Positions 18,544-27,814 of a stretch of 64,000 nucleotides of DNA are shown here, one piece after another. Numbering within the stretch: the first letter of the stretch is position 1; each line of letters opens with the position of its first letter. The notes beneath the pieces are model-generated. The model saw nothing but the letters and a program-made list of their open reading frames with translations. It was not told the DNA's origin and did no database searches. A program made the translations under genes and the position numbers. Source of the DNA: an uncultured Bryobacterales bacterium (GTDB taxonomy: Bacteria > Acidobacteriota > Terriglobia > Bryobacterales > UBA6623); contig OX638379.1 in assembly GCA_951813605.1 (NCBI GenBank), positions 4,848,062 through 4,912,061 of the forward strand, written 5' to 3'.

Positions 18544-20076
18544 ATGGTCGCGTTGCGAGCAGGAATACTGGTGCTGCTTGCCAGCACGGGATGCAGCGTC
18601 TTCGCCCAAGTTGCAGCGAGCGCGCCCAGCCTTGCCCAGCGGATCGACGAAATTCTTGGACGCCCGGCGGCCCAGAGGAGCCATTGGGGCGTGCTCGTGC
18701 GCGATCTCGAAACAGGCGCTACGCTCTACGAGCGCAACGCCGACAAGCTGTTCGTACCGGCTTCGACTGTCAAGTTGTTCTCGACCGCTCTGGCCTTGAA
18801 CCGCCTCGGCGCGGACTACACGTTCACAACGCTGGTGGTGACGGACGGGGCGGTTGACGAGGAAGGCTCTCTGCAGGGCGACCTGCGACTTGTCGGCGGC
18901 GGGGACCCCAACTTCTCGGCGCGGGTGATGCCGTACAGGAATAAGGAAGAATTCGGACCGGATCCGCTGGCGCCGGTGCGGCGCTTGGCCCGAAGCATCC
19001 GGGACGCCGGAGTTCAAAGGATCTCCGGGAATCTGATCGGCGACGATTCCCGGTACGTCTGGCAACCGTACCCGGTCGGCTGGTCCCACGCAGACACGCT
19101 CCAGGCATACGGCAGCGCGGTAAGCGCACTTGTGTTCAATGACAACGTTGTCGAGGTGCAGGCTAGACCGGGAGTTGTCGGCGGCCCGGCGCGCCTCCGA
19201 ATCCGTCCTTCGCTGCCGGTCTTCGATCTTTCGAACCGCACGACGACAACCTCGGGCAGATATGTCGTCCGACGTCTAGCCGCCCGGCGCGGGGAAAGCC
19301 CGGGGGAGCTCGTACTCGCCGGTCAAATCCCGTCTCGGTCAAGAGGGAGGACCTTCCAGTTCGCGGGCGACGATCCGGCGCTCTACGCCGCGCTTGCACT
19401 GCGCCAAGCGCTGAACGACGTCGGGGTCAAGGTCGACGGCGAGGCAGAAGCGCATCACCTACTGCCTGACCGACTGCCAAGCTTGCGATCGCGCACGAAG
19501 CGTAGCCTCCGAGTCACCGGGCAGCGACTCGCTGAGGCGAATTCGGTCCAGCTCGGGGAAGTCATACGAGTCGTGAACAAGGTCAGCCAGAACCTCCACG
19601 CCGAAATGCTTCTTCGGGAAGTCGCCCTGCAGGAATCGGGAATAGGCAGCCAAGAGGCGGCCGTGACGAGTTTGCGGCGGTTCCTGGCCGAGATCGGCCT
19701 CCAGACAGGCGAGTTCTACTTGCGCGACGGCTCCGGCCTGTCACGACACAACCTCGTGGCCCCGACCGCCACTGTCCGCGTTCTGGAATTCATGTGGAAT
19801 TCCTTGGATCGCGAGACCTATCTCGATAGCCTTCCGGTCGCCGGTTTCGACGGCACGCTCGACTGGCGGTTCAAGCGGACGATCGCTCGCGGGCGGATCC
19901 TAGCCAAGACGGGCTCGATGTCCAGCGTGCTCGCGCTTTCCGGATACGCCGAGGCGTATCCCGGAAAGACGTACGCCTTCTCCATCTACGCCAACAACTT
20001 CGGAATGTCCTCTTCGTCAACTAGGCACTTGGCAGACTCGGTCGCGGCAGCGCTTGTCGTACCCGGCCCAGAGTGA
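18544..20076 (+). CDS. dacB: D-alanyl-D-alanine carboxypeptidase/endopeptidase (PBP4 type, S13)
   Basis: A periplasmic penicillin-binding peptidase that trims or cleaves peptidoglycan cross-links. It has a signal peptide (VALRAGILVLLAST, cleaved near VFA-Q) and the three active-site motifs: SxxK as STVK, SxN as SQN in VNKVSQNLHAEMLL, and KTG in ILAKTGSMSSV. The length of 510-515 residues fits the S13 family. ATG 18544, seven bases after the hemB stop, is used here; a TTG at 18529 overlapping hemB is an alternative. Co-transcription with hemB is likely. Confidence 0.92.
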   Translation: MVALRAGILVLLASTGCSVFAQVAASAPSLAQRIDEILGRPAAQRSHWGVLVRDLETGATLYERNADKLFVPASTVKLFSTALALNRLGADYTFTTLVVTDGAVDEEGSLQGDLRLVGGGDPNFSARVMPYRNKEEFGPDPLAPVRRLARSIRDAGVQRISGNLIGDDSRYVWQPYPVGWSHADTLQAYGSAVSALVFNDNVVEVQARPGVVGGPARLRIRPSLPVFDLSNRTTTTSGRYVVRRLAARRGESPGELVLAGQIPSRSRGRTFQFAGDDPALYAALALRQALNDVGVKVDGEAEAHHLLPDRLPSLRSRTKRSLRVTGQRLAEANSVQLGEVIRVVNKVSQNLHAEMLLREVALQESGIGSQEAAVTSLRRFLAEIGLQTGEFYLRDGSGLSRHNLVAPTATVRVLEFMWNSLDRETYLDSLPVAGFDGTLDWRFKRTIARGRILAKTGSMSSVLALSGYAEAYPGKTYAFSIYANNFGMSSSSTRHLADSVAAALVVPGPE

Positions 20077-20341
20077 GCGGCGGTCCTCCGCCAACGCCTC
20101 CGAGAGCTCGCTTTGACCGGCACCGCTCCGACTCGAATGGACTCCGGCGCGCTAAGGCTGGGCATGCGCGACCGGAGGCCTTTCGTCAGAGCGAATGACG
20201 CTGGCCCGCGCTGAGCCGATCAGTAGCCCGAAAACCGCCGCAACCGGTTCGCGGTCTCCGTTGCCGTTGGAACGGACCCTGCACTGATAGCTTTCGCGAC
20301 CGCGTCCACAGCCGACTCGCTATCATGGGGCCCGGGGGTTT

Positions 20342-21301
20342 GTGCCAACTTTGCTCTCCAGGGGCCCGAGCCCGCGAAGCCTACTGGGCATTGAGCATCT
20401 GCAGCGCCCAGAGATCGAGCGCCTACTCGAGCGGGGAACCCACTACAAGTCGGTCCCGCCGTTCATGAAGCTGGACACCCTGCGCGGGCGTTCCATCGTC
20501 AATCTCTTCTTCGAACCCTCGACGCGCACGCGCACAAGCTTCGAAATAGCCGCCAAGCGACTAGGGGCAGACACGATCGACATCCAAGCGCTTGGCTCTA
20601 GCCTTTCCAAGGGAGAGTCGCTCGTCGACACGTTGAATACGCTGGCGGCGATGAACCCGGACATCATCGTGATGCGGCACTCCGCTTCCGGGGCACCGCA
20701 CTTCCTATCGCGTTACCTCTCGACGCCGATGATCAACGCAGGCGACGGACGCCACGAGCATCCGACCCAAGCGCTTCTCGACGCTTTGACCATCCTCGAG
20801 GTCAAGGGCACCCTGGAAGGCCTGCGCGTGGCCATCATCGGCGACATCTCGCACTCCAGGGTGGCCCGGTCCAACATCCATCTGCTGGGCAGCTTCGGCG
20901 CGGACATCGTCCTGTGCGGGCCGGCAACGACGGTTTCCGAGAACATGACGCGCCTCGCGCCGGGCGTGAGCTTGACCTACGACATGCGGGAAGCGGTCCG
21001 TGACGCGGATGTTGTCATGATGCTGCGGGTGCAGCTGGAGCGTCAGAACGTAGAGGTTTTTCCCAAGAACGAATACTTCCGGTATTTCGGGCTGACATTG
21101 GAGCACGTCCAGCTTGCCAAGCAGGAAGCGATCGTCCTGCACCCCGGCCCGATCAACCGCGGACGAGAGATCACAAGCGAGGTCGCCGACTCGCAACGCT
21201 CAATGATCCTGAGCCAAGTGGAGAACGGGGTGGCCATCCGGATGGCTGTATTGGAGTGGGTGTGCTCGGAGCAGGACGGGAGGAAGCGATGCGCCTCTTG
21301 A
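20342..21301 (+). CDS. pyrB: Aspartate carbamoyltransferase, catalytic subunit
   Basis: Makes N-carbamoyl-aspartate in pyrimidine synthesis. The 319-residue protein has the carbamoyl-phosphate motif FEPSTRTRTSFE, the loop HPTQALLDA, and the C-terminal VLHPGPINRG signature. GTG 20342 is used because homology starts there. A TATCAT hexamer about 15 bases upstream could be the -10 box. The pyrC gene overlaps its end by 13 bases. No pyrI regulatory subunit is present, and no pyrR-type attenuator was recognised upstream. Confidence 0.96.
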   Translation: MPTLLSRGPSPRSLLGIEHLQRPEIERLLERGTHYKSVPPFMKLDTLRGRSIVNLFFEPSTRTRTSFEIAAKRLGADTIDIQALGSSLSKGESLVDTLNTLAAMNPDIIVMRHSASGAPHFLSRYLSTPMINAGDGRHEHPTQALLDALTILEVKGTLEGLRVAIIGDISHSRVARSNIHLLGSFGADIVLCGPATTVSENMTRLAPGVSLTYDMREAVRDADVVMMLRVQLERQNVEVFPKNEYFRYFGLTLEHVQLAKQEAIVLHPGPINRGREITSEVADSQRSMILSQVENGVAIRMAVLEWVCSEQDGRKRCAS

Positions 21302-22647
21302 TCCGGAACGGACGAGCGGTCGATCCGGCCAGCGGCCTGGACGCGAAGCGCGACGTGCTGATCGACAGGGATCGGATCGTCGCGATCGAGCCTCGCATCG
21401 AATGCCCCGACGCCGAGGTGCTGGACGCCAGCGGATTGGTTGTCGCGCCGGGGTTTGTCGACATTCACGTGCATTTGCGCGAACCGGGCATCGAGCATGC
21501 CGAGACGATCGAGAGCGGGACGCGCGCTGCAGCGGCCGGAGGATTCACGGCCGTCTGCTGCATGCCGAACACGTTGCCAGTGAACGACTCGGCTCAGGTC
21601 ACTAGCTTCATTGTCGAGCGGGCGCGGCGCACGGCAACAGTCCATGTGCATCCGATCGGAGCGATCTCGAAGGGAAGCAAGGGAGAGAGACTCGCGGACA
21701 TCGGAGCGATGCGCTCGGAGGGTGCCGTCGCGATCAGCGACGACGGCATCCCCGTGATGGACTCCGGCCTCATGCGGCGGGCTATGAAGTACGCCGCGTC
21801 GTTCGGAATCACGGTGATCGACCACTGCGAGGACCTGAGCCTGAGCGCCGGCGGAGACATTCACGAGGGCCTCCAGAGCATGCGTCTGGGACTCGGCGGC
21901 ATCCCGGGGTGCTCGGAGGACGTCATGGTGGCAAGGGACATCATCCTTGCCGCGGACACGGGATCAAGGGTCCACATAGCCCATATCTCCACCGCGAACT
22001 CCATCGCCATGGTGCGGCACGCGAAGAGAATGGGCATCCCCGTCACTTCGGAGGTGACCCCGCACCACTTTGCGCTGGCCGACGAAAAGATCCCGGGATA
22101 CGACTCGAACTTCAAGATGAAGCCTCCGCTACGGACACAACGGGACATCGACGCCGCCATCGAGGGCTTGGCGGACGGCACCATCGACTGCATCGCCACG
22201 GACCACGCGCCCCACACGGGACACATCAAGATGCAGGAGTTCGAGCGCTGCCCGTTCGGCATCACCGGGCTCGAGACGGCGCTCGCACTGTCGCTGAAGA
22301 CCCTCTACCACGCCGGAACAGCCGACTTGAAGCACTTGGTGGGGCTATTCACCAGCGCCGCGTGCGAGTGCCTAGGCCTGGACCGGGGCCGGCTCCGCGC
22401 GGGGGGACCGGCGGACATAACGGTGTTCTCGACCGAGCGCGAATGGGTGTACGACGTGCATTCGACGCTCTCGAAGAGCAAGAACTCGCCATTCGGCGGG
22501 GAATCTTTCCGCGGAGGGCCGGCAGCCACTATCGTGTCCGGAAAGGTCGTCTGGACAGCCGGCGGCGGAATCGCAACCCGCCCACCTTCGGCCCCGGCCA
22601 ATAAGATGCCGTCATTCCAGCCCACAACTCGAATCCAGCCGCGATAA
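21289..22647 (+). CDS. pyrC: Dihydroorotase (class I)
   Basis: Cyclises carbamoyl-aspartate to dihydroorotate. The 452-residue amidohydrolase has the metal site FVDIHVHLREPG (His60, His62), the family motif CCMPNT and the catalytic Asp region CIATDHAPHT, matching the bifunctional-type (class I) dihydroorotases that pair with PyrB. The ribosome site GGGAGGA lies just before ATG 21289, inside the pyrB end, so translation is coupled. The C-terminal 25 residues after SGKVVW are proline-rich and less conserved. Confidence 0.95.
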   Translation: MRLLIRNGRAVDPASGLDAKRDVLIDRDRIVAIEPRIECPDAEVLDASGLVVAPGFVDIHVHLREPGIEHAETIESGTRAAAAGGFTAVCCMPNTLPVNDSAQVTSFIVERARRTATVHVHPIGAISKGSKGERLADIGAMRSEGAVAISDDGIPVMDSGLMRRAMKYAASFGITVIDHCEDLSLSAGGDIHEGLQSMRLGLGGIPGCSEDVMVARDIILAADTGSRVHIAHISTANSIAMVRHAKRMGIPVTSEVTPHHFALADEKIPGYDSNFKMKPPLRTQRDIDAAIEGLADGTIDCIATDHAPHTGHIKMQEFERCPFGITGLETALALSLKTLYHAGTADLKHLVGLFTSAACECLGLDRGRLRAGGPADITVFSTEREWVYDVHSTLSKSKNSPFGGESFRGGPAATIVSGKVVWTAGGGIATRPPSAPANKMPSFQPTTRIQPR

Positions 22648-22671
22648 CAACCCACTCGGCAGCGAAGACGC

Positions 22672-23610
22672 TCAGGGCATGGCAGCGTATGTCGCGTGCA
22701 GAGCATTGAGATCTAGGCTTGCGGCATCACCCCGGTGCAGGACCAGCCTGTAGCGCAGCCTGACCTCCTCTCCCATAGGAACCGCGACCGGCACTGCGCC
22801 CGGCCAAACGGGGTTCTGCATGCTGGGCGTAGCCGGACCACGGAGGATCCACCGCTGCGGGTAGCCTGTCGCTACGGGATGCACAAGAACCGCGACGCCG
22901 CTGCTATGCCCATGGCCGCCAAAGTCGGCGGAAAAGTCCACCCAGTCCCCGACCTGCATAGCGAGACGTTGGGGCATCAGAGGGCCGTCGGCCGCTGTGA
23001 ATTGCAAATCCTCGAGCATCTTGACGCGAACAGCGAATCCGCCGTAGCCCTTGGCGTCCTCGGAACCGCCCAAACGCACTCCCTCTTGCATCGGTGCCAA
23101 GCGGATGTCGAAATCGATAGAGCGGGATTCGGCCGCCGCGGGCTGGACAACCACCTCCGCCGTTTCCTCGAGGATCGGCTCGTCACCGTCTAGGAAGTCA
23201 GGGGAGAACCATCGGTGGGTCACCCGCAAGCCGTTGCCTGCGGGCAATATGCCCGCTGATTGAACGCGCCACGAGAATTGCCGGGCGAGCCACGGATCGC
23301 CGGCGCGTACGTTTCCTATCAGCACTTGGTGCCAAGTCCAGTACACGCCCCGGTGATGACGATGGTCTGCAGGAAAGTCCTCAGTGAGCTCCTCGCCGTC
23401 CAAGCCGTAAAGCGGATGAATGTAGTTGGACCGCTCGTAGTTGCCTTCCATCGACTTCGGTTCCAATCGGTAGAACAGCACCGGGCTACCCGCCTCGCGC
23501 ACCATGTATCCACCCTCTAGCTCGTCGATCCGCAAGGACGGAACCGGCGGTGGTGCGGGCTGAGAGGAGCAACCCGCGAGCAGGATTAGGAAAGGTAGAA
23601 CCAAATGCAC
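22672..23610 (-). CDS. DUF6807 (PmoA-like) lipoprotein
   Basis: A lipoprotein of about 312 residues. The lipobox is in FLILLAGCSS, then a proline-rich linker precedes the domain. The family core is clear: RSNYIHPLYGLDGEELTEDF, then HRHHRGVYWTWHQ and a long beta-rich body. Members are usually found among exported carbohydrate-related genes of Acidobacteria, Planctomycetes and Bacteroidetes, and their activity is unknown. GTG 23610 gives a signal segment with no basic residue, so the true start may lie slightly upstream. TATAAT about 20 bases before (near 23638) supports a start in this area. Converges on pyrC. Confidence 0.72.
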   Translation of the reverse strand: MHLVLPFLILLAGCSSQPAPPPVPSLRIDELEGGYMVREAGSPVLFYRLEPKSMEGNYERSNYIHPLYGLDGEELTEDFPADHRHHRGVYWTWHQVLIGNVRAGDPWLARQFSWRVQSAGILPAGNGLRVTHRWFSPDFLDGDEPILEETAEVVVQPAAAESRSIDFDIRLAPMQEGVRLGGSEDAKGYGGFAVRVKMLEDLQFTAADGPLMPQRLAMQVGDWVDFSADFGGHGHSSGVAVLVHPVATGYPQRWILRGPATPSMQNPVWPGAVPVAVPMGEEVRLRYRLVLHRGDAASLDLNALHATYAAMP

Positions 23611-23898
23611 AAGAACGCCCGCAAACGCGCATCGAATTATAGCGGCTCGCTCAATTGACGCGACGCGAGCAAGACCGGGTGACAGGGGAAGCCCGCAACC
23701 TGCACACAGCCGCCCGCGCGAATCACAGGCAGCACGACAGGGCCGCGAGCGGGTGCCGGCGCTTGTTCCCAGTTCCCGACCTGTAATCGAGGGCAGGGCA
23801 GGCGCATCCGGCGACCCCGAGGACTGTCTTTCCATCACGGCTCGCGCCCGGGGCGGAAGGAGAATGTTCCCGCTCTTTGATAGGCTGAGCAGTCACTC

Positions 23899-24351
23899 AT
23901 GTTGACTATCGGAGACACCGCACCAGAATTCGCGGCCGCGACGGACGGTGGAGGTTCGATCAGGCTCTCGGACCTGCGCGGGACGAAAGTCATTTTGTAC
24001 TTCTATCCGAAGGACCGCACCCCGGGGTGCACTATCGAGGCCTGCGCGTTCCGCGATGCAGGCGAGGAATTCAAGGCTAGGAACGCTGTCATCCTCGGTG
24101 TCAGCGCGGATAGCGTCAGGTCCCACGACCGGTTCAAGTCCAAGCACAGGTTGTCTTTTCCTCTGATCAGTGACCCGGACCACTCTATTGCGGAAGCGTA
24201 CGGTGCTTGGCGCGAGAAGAAAATGTTTGGAAGGACGTACATGGGCATTGTCCGGTCCACATTCGTGATCGACGAAGAGGGCAGGATCAAGGCCGCTTTC
24301 GACAAGGTCAAGGTCCGAGGACATATCCGCCAAGTCCTGGCGGCCCTGTGA
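23899..24351 (+). CDS. bcp: Thioredoxin-dependent peroxiredoxin (Bcp/PrxQ type)
   Basis: Reduces hydroperoxides using thioredoxin. The 150-residue protein is the normal size for the family. The active-site segment FYPKDRTPGCTIEACAFRD holds the peroxidatic Cys44 and the resolving Cys49, the CxxxxC arrangement of atypical 2-Cys PrxQ. Arg near 117 (VRSTFVID) completes the catalytic site. No signal peptide, so cytoplasmic. Confidence 0.94.
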   Translation: MLTIGDTAPEFAAATDGGGSIRLSDLRGTKVILYFYPKDRTPGCTIEACAFRDAGEEFKARNAVILGVSADSVRSHDRFKSKHRLSFPLISDPDHSIAEAYGAWREKKMFGRTYMGIVRSTFVIDEEGRIKAAFDKVKVRGHIRQVLAAL

Positions 24352-24483
24352 ACCAAAGCACCGAGACACGGCTGCGAGCAGCTTACGCCGACGCCGTTGT
24401 GGGGCGCAGGCCTCGGTCCCGGCAATCGACATCATCCGTGAGACGGAAGGCTAGCCCGAGCTGCACGGGAGTCCCGTGTTGCT

Positions 24484-25161
24484 GGGAACGCGGACCTCAT
24501 GGCTGCCGGGCTCCCGCCTTTTGAGCCCCCTCGCGCGAATTCGAGCAGGGAGGCTGATGCTGGAAGATATCCAACGCCTCGCTCGCGACGGTTCGGGCTG
24601 CGCGTTCGAGACCACCCTGTCCGGGCTGGGCTGCGCCAAGATGATCCGGGGCTGGCGCACCGATGGTTATTCCGTCAAGCTCGTATTGCTTTCCCTTGCG
24701 ACGCAGGAAGACGCGATCGTGCGGGTAGATTCTTGAGTGCGGCACGGTGGCCATCGAGTCCCCGAGTCGGTCATTAGGCGACGCTTCCAGGCGGGCTGTA
24801 GGAACTTTCCCGAGGTCTGCCGAGACCTCGTTGAACACTGGCAGCCATTCGATGACACAGGCGGTGCACCCGTCTTTGTGGAGGAAGGCGGGTATGGCCG
24901 ACGAACGCCAAGGAGCATGAAAGCCCAGCGTCCTTGCTGGAAGGCCCCGACGTGCATGCCGTCCCGCAAGCCCTCGTACGGGCTGCAACGCAGGCCCTTG
25001 AAACTGGCCGCCAAGGCGGGATCAAAGTCGTGGTGCGTCGCAATGGCAAGACCATGGAGGTCGATCCGCGTCCCGAGATGTACGAGCGAATACTGCAGCG
25101 ACGCGCTGCCAATCACGGAATCGCGTCGACAGAACGGGGCCAATCAGCAGAAGCTGGTTGA
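24484..25161 (+). pseudogene. Decayed zeta-toxin-like P-loop kinase
   Basis: Pieces of one zeta-toxin-family protein can be read in order but in shifting frames. NADLMAAGLPPFEPPRA is in one frame; RAGRLMLEDIQRLARDGSG and FETTLSGLGCAKMIRGWR are in the next. An in-frame TGA at 24734-24736 falls where an Arg (CGA) would fit. RHGGHRVPESVIRRRF follows in the same frame, then a shift back gives the tail RAATQALETGRQGGIKVVV. The N-terminal ATP-binding loop is not found upstream. Known members phosphorylate UDP-GlcNAc or related sugars and often pair with an antitoxin; none is evident here. Confidence 0.65.
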
Positions 25162-25489
25162 TGCCTAGCGGCTCGCTCCGGGCCACGAAGCGATCAGGGC
25201 GCATCAGCGGCGATTTCCGGCTCGTTCCCCGTGCCGTCCGATCAAGCCGCCGACGGTCTTTCCGGGGTGCCTGTCGGCGAGGGCCCCGGGCGGGAGCACC
25301 ATAGGCATCCCCCGCGGCATCCGCCAGGCGCTGGCCACTCATCCCGCATCCCGCGAATCCCGGGGCGGGGCAGACCCGGCCTTTCCGCTGCGGGGCGACG
25401 GAAGCAGTGCATGCGCGCTTCCGGCGATTTGCCCGAGGCAGACCGGACGAAAACGCCCAGACCGCGTTGCCGCGCCCAAGAGGTTCCGT
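25162..25489. other. Intergenic region, nothing recognised
   Basis: About 330 bases between the zeta-like remnant and the promoter of the enolase-superfamily gene. No coherent frame, RNA or repeat was seen. Confidence 0.5.
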
Positions 25490-25501
25490 TATCATGCGGG
25501 C
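25467..25501 (+). promoter_or_regulatory. Promoter for a leaderless transcript
   Basis: TTGCCG at 25467-25472 and TATCAT at 25490-25495 are separated by 17 bases. Six bases later comes the ATG of the enolase-superfamily gene. The predicted start of transcription is the A of that ATG. No ribosome site exists. This is inference from consensus positions. Confidence 0.55.
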
Positions 25502-26779
25502 ATGCTCGGACGCCGTCGGTTTCTCCAAGCGGGCATGGTCGGTGCAGGCGCTTCATTGTTGCCAGACCTGCCCCAAGTCCTCCAGGCCCACCCCGCATCG
25601 GAGAGCCACTTCGGCAAAGTCAAGATCAATGCCGTCAAGACGGCTTCAGTCCACATCAAGTACCCCGCCCACTTGGTTCGAATCGAGACCGATTCGGGCC
25701 TCTACGGGATCGGGGAGTCTTACAACAGGGCCGGCATTCTTAGCCATGTCCACTCCTTCGAGGAAATTCTCAAGGGAGAGGACCCGCTTCAAGTCGACTA
25801 CCTGGCAACCAAGATGGCCGAGGCCCAGCTTGGCCACGGTTCTTGGACGGGCTCCCTTTCAAGCGCAATCAGCGGGCTCGAAACGGCTCTTTGGGACCTA
25901 GCCGGCAAGATCCTCGGCGTGCCTGTCTACGTCTTGCTCGGCGGCCGGTTCCGCGATAAGGTCCTGATCTACCACGACACGGGATCTCCGCAAACGCCGG
26001 ATCCGGAAGCTTGGGTCGCGGAAGCCGAGAAATCCCTAGCGTACGGATTCAAAGCCACGAAATTCGACATGGATTGGGAGGGTCGCGGCCGCGCATTACG
26101 GGGCGAGCCGTTCCGCTATCGGGGCGAAATCTGGAATCGAGGGATATCGTCCCTCGAAATGAAGCAGTGGCGCGCGATCCTTGTGGCGATTCGCGACAGG
26201 CTGGGCGAGCACTACCCCTTAGGGATCGACTTGCACTTCAACTACAACTATGCGGACGCGCTGTCGTTCAGCCGGATGGTCGAGGACCTGAATCTTTGGT
26301 TCATCGAGGACCCGATCCCGCCGCAGAACGCCGACGCGATGGCTCGCTTCACAAGCGAGTGCGCCGTCCCGACCTGCACCGGCGAAAACCTCTACACCAG
26401 GCAAACTTTCCGTCCCTTCATCGAGAAGCAGGCCGCCGACATACTTCAACCGGATCCGCAAAAGGCGGGCGGACTGCTGGAGACCAAGCGGATCGCCGAC
26501 TGGGCCGACCAGTACTACATCACGTTCGCCTGTCACAACATGTGCACTCCTGTCGGCACCGTCGCGAACGCCCATGCCTGCGCGGCGATCCGCTCCTTCG
26601 TTGCGCTGGAGTCGGATTCGGTGGAGCTCCCGCACTGGGACGACCTGATCGAAAGGGACGCGCCGTTCTATCAGGACGGGTATTACGCGCTTTCCGGGAA
26701 GCCGGGTTTGGGAATCGAGTTGAACGAAGAGATTTGCCGCCTCCACCTGACCGGGGGATCGTCCTACTTCGGATCCTGA
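25502..26779 (+). CDS. Exported mandelate racemase/muconate lactonizing enzyme family protein
   Basis: An enolase-superfamily protein of 425 residues, most like sugar-acid dehydratases such as galactonate dehydratase. The N-terminus (RRRFLQAGMVGAGASLL) looks like a Tat signal. The capping domain is followed by the barrel. Metal ligands fit Asp in GIDLHFNYN, Glu in WFIEDPIPP and Glu in TCTGENLYTR. His in FACHNMCTP is a candidate base. The substrate is unknown and a periplasmic location is inferred from the signal. The larE gene starts 38 bases after the stop. Confidence 0.85.
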   Translation: MLGRRRFLQAGMVGAGASLLPDLPQVLQAHPASESHFGKVKINAVKTASVHIKYPAHLVRIETDSGLYGIGESYNRAGILSHVHSFEEILKGEDPLQVDYLATKMAEAQLGHGSWTGSLSSAISGLETALWDLAGKILGVPVYVLLGGRFRDKVLIYHDTGSPQTPDPEAWVAEAEKSLAYGFKATKFDMDWEGRGRALRGEPFRYRGEIWNRGISSLEMKQWRAILVAIRDRLGEHYPLGIDLHFNYNYADALSFSRMVEDLNLWFIEDPIPPQNADAMARFTSECAVPTCTGENLYTRQTFRPFIEKQAADILQPDPQKAGGLLETKRIADWADQYYITFACHNMCTPVGTVANAHACAAIRSFVALESDSVELPHWDDLIERDAPFYQDGYYALSGKPGLGIELNEEICRLHLTGGSSYFGS

Positions 26780-26802
26780 CGGCACCAGGCGCGCCCCCCG
26801 GG

Positions 26803-26808
26803 TATAAT
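26803..26808 (+). promoter_or_regulatory. Putative -10 box of larE
   Basis: A perfect TATAAT ends nine bases before the GTG of larE. Transcription would begin 0-3 bases before the start codon, making the mRNA nearly leaderless. No well-spaced -35 element is evident. Confidence 0.5.
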
Positions 26809-26817
26809 TACGCTCAG

Positions 26818-27663
26818 GTGAACCCCGCACTGGAGCAGAAGCAGACGAAGCTATTCGAACTGCTCTCCGCCATGGGAAAGGTGCTCGTCGCTTACTCGGG
26901 CGGCACGGACTCGGCTTATCTCGCCTGGGCCGCGAACCGAGTGCTCGGAGCCGACGCCCTGGCCGTGACCGCCGATTCGGCGTCCATCCCGGAGTCCCAC
27001 AAGCGCGACGCGGTGGACTTCGCCCACCAGTTCGGCATACGGCACCGCATGATCGAAACCAAGGAGTTCGAGAACCCGGAGTACACTCGGAACGACCCGA
27101 ACCGCTGCTTTCACTGCAAGGACGAGCTATTCAACCGCATGAACGAGATCGGCGAGGAGCTCGGTGTCTCGACGATCGCTTACGGGCTGAACAAGGACGA
27201 TACGAGCGACTTCCGCCCCGGCCATCGAGCTGCCAGGAAGCACGAGGTGCGGGCACCGTTGCTGGAAGCCGACCTTGCAAAGTCGGAAATTCGCGCGCTT
27301 TCGCACGATGCGGGCCTGCCGACATGGGATCGTCCGGCGGCCGCCTGCCTAAGTTCCCGGATCCCTTACGGCACGCAGGTCACTGCGGAAAACGTGAAGC
27401 TGGTGGACCGCGGCGAGGAATCCCTTTCGCAACTCGGCTTTCGGGTCTACCGCGTGCGGTATCACGGTGAACTCGCACGTATCGAGATCGGTCCCGACGA
27501 GCTAGCGAAAGCCCTCGATCTCGAGATGGCAGGCACCTTAGTGAAAATCTTCCAAGGTCTCGGATTTCAATACGTTACGTTGGATCTAGCCGGGTATCGG
27601 CAGGGCTCCCTGAACGAGGTCCTTCCGAGCGAGCCGGCAACCGACTTCAGGATCCTGAACTGA
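26818..27663 (+). CDS. larE: ATP-dependent sacrificial sulfur transferase LarE
   Basis: A PP-loop ATP pyrophosphatase-like enzyme of 281 residues. In the characterised pathway LarE donates its own cysteine sulfur to make the nickel-pincer cofactor of lactate racemase. The ATP loop is YSGGTDSAYLA (26-36). NRCFHCKDELF carries the CxxC pair. Cys177 in AAACLSSRIPYG matches the sacrificial cysteine position. GTG 26818 follows TATAAT by nine bases. larA, larB and larC are not in the window, so its target here is uncertain. It could be another sulfur-insertion role within the family. Confidence 0.88.
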   Translation: MNPALEQKQTKLFELLSAMGKVLVAYSGGTDSAYLAWAANRVLGADALAVTADSASIPESHKRDAVDFAHQFGIRHRMIETKEFENPEYTRNDPNRCFHCKDELFNRMNEIGEELGVSTIAYGLNKDDTSDFRPGHRAARKHEVRAPLLEADLAKSEIRALSHDAGLPTWDRPAAACLSSRIPYGTQVTAENVKLVDRGEESLSQLGFRVYRVRYHGELARIEIGPDELAKALDLEMAGTLVKIFQGLGFQYVTLDLAGYRQGSLNEVLPSEPATDFRILN

Positions 27664-27787
27664 CCGATTAGCGGACTGGTCTCCAGCAATTAGCTTCGTC
27701 AATCGAGAAAATGGACGTATCGTGCGCACTCCAAGCGGCCTACTTCGGCCATGCATACTTGCAATTTCGTGATTGAAACAATACTCA

Positions 27788-27814
27788 ACTAATAGATTTT
27801 AATCATTTATTAGT
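27788..27814. repeat. AT-rich inverted repeat upstream of dnaA
   Basis: Arms ACTAATA (27788-27794) and TATTAGT (27808-27814) are perfect inverted copies. A smaller GATT-TT-AATC palindrome sits between them. It lies 48 bases before the dnaA -10 box, where a regulator or origin protein could bind. Confidence 0.6.

Noticed and set aside
20077-20341. Possible pyr attenuator upstream of pyrB
   Set aside because: No PyrR-binding consensus or terminator/antiterminator stem pair could be seen in the 265-base gap.
24734-24736. In-frame TGA in the zeta-like gene as a selenocysteine codon
   Set aside because: The position fits Arg, not Cys. Frameshifts on both sides show decay, and no hairpin follows the TGA.
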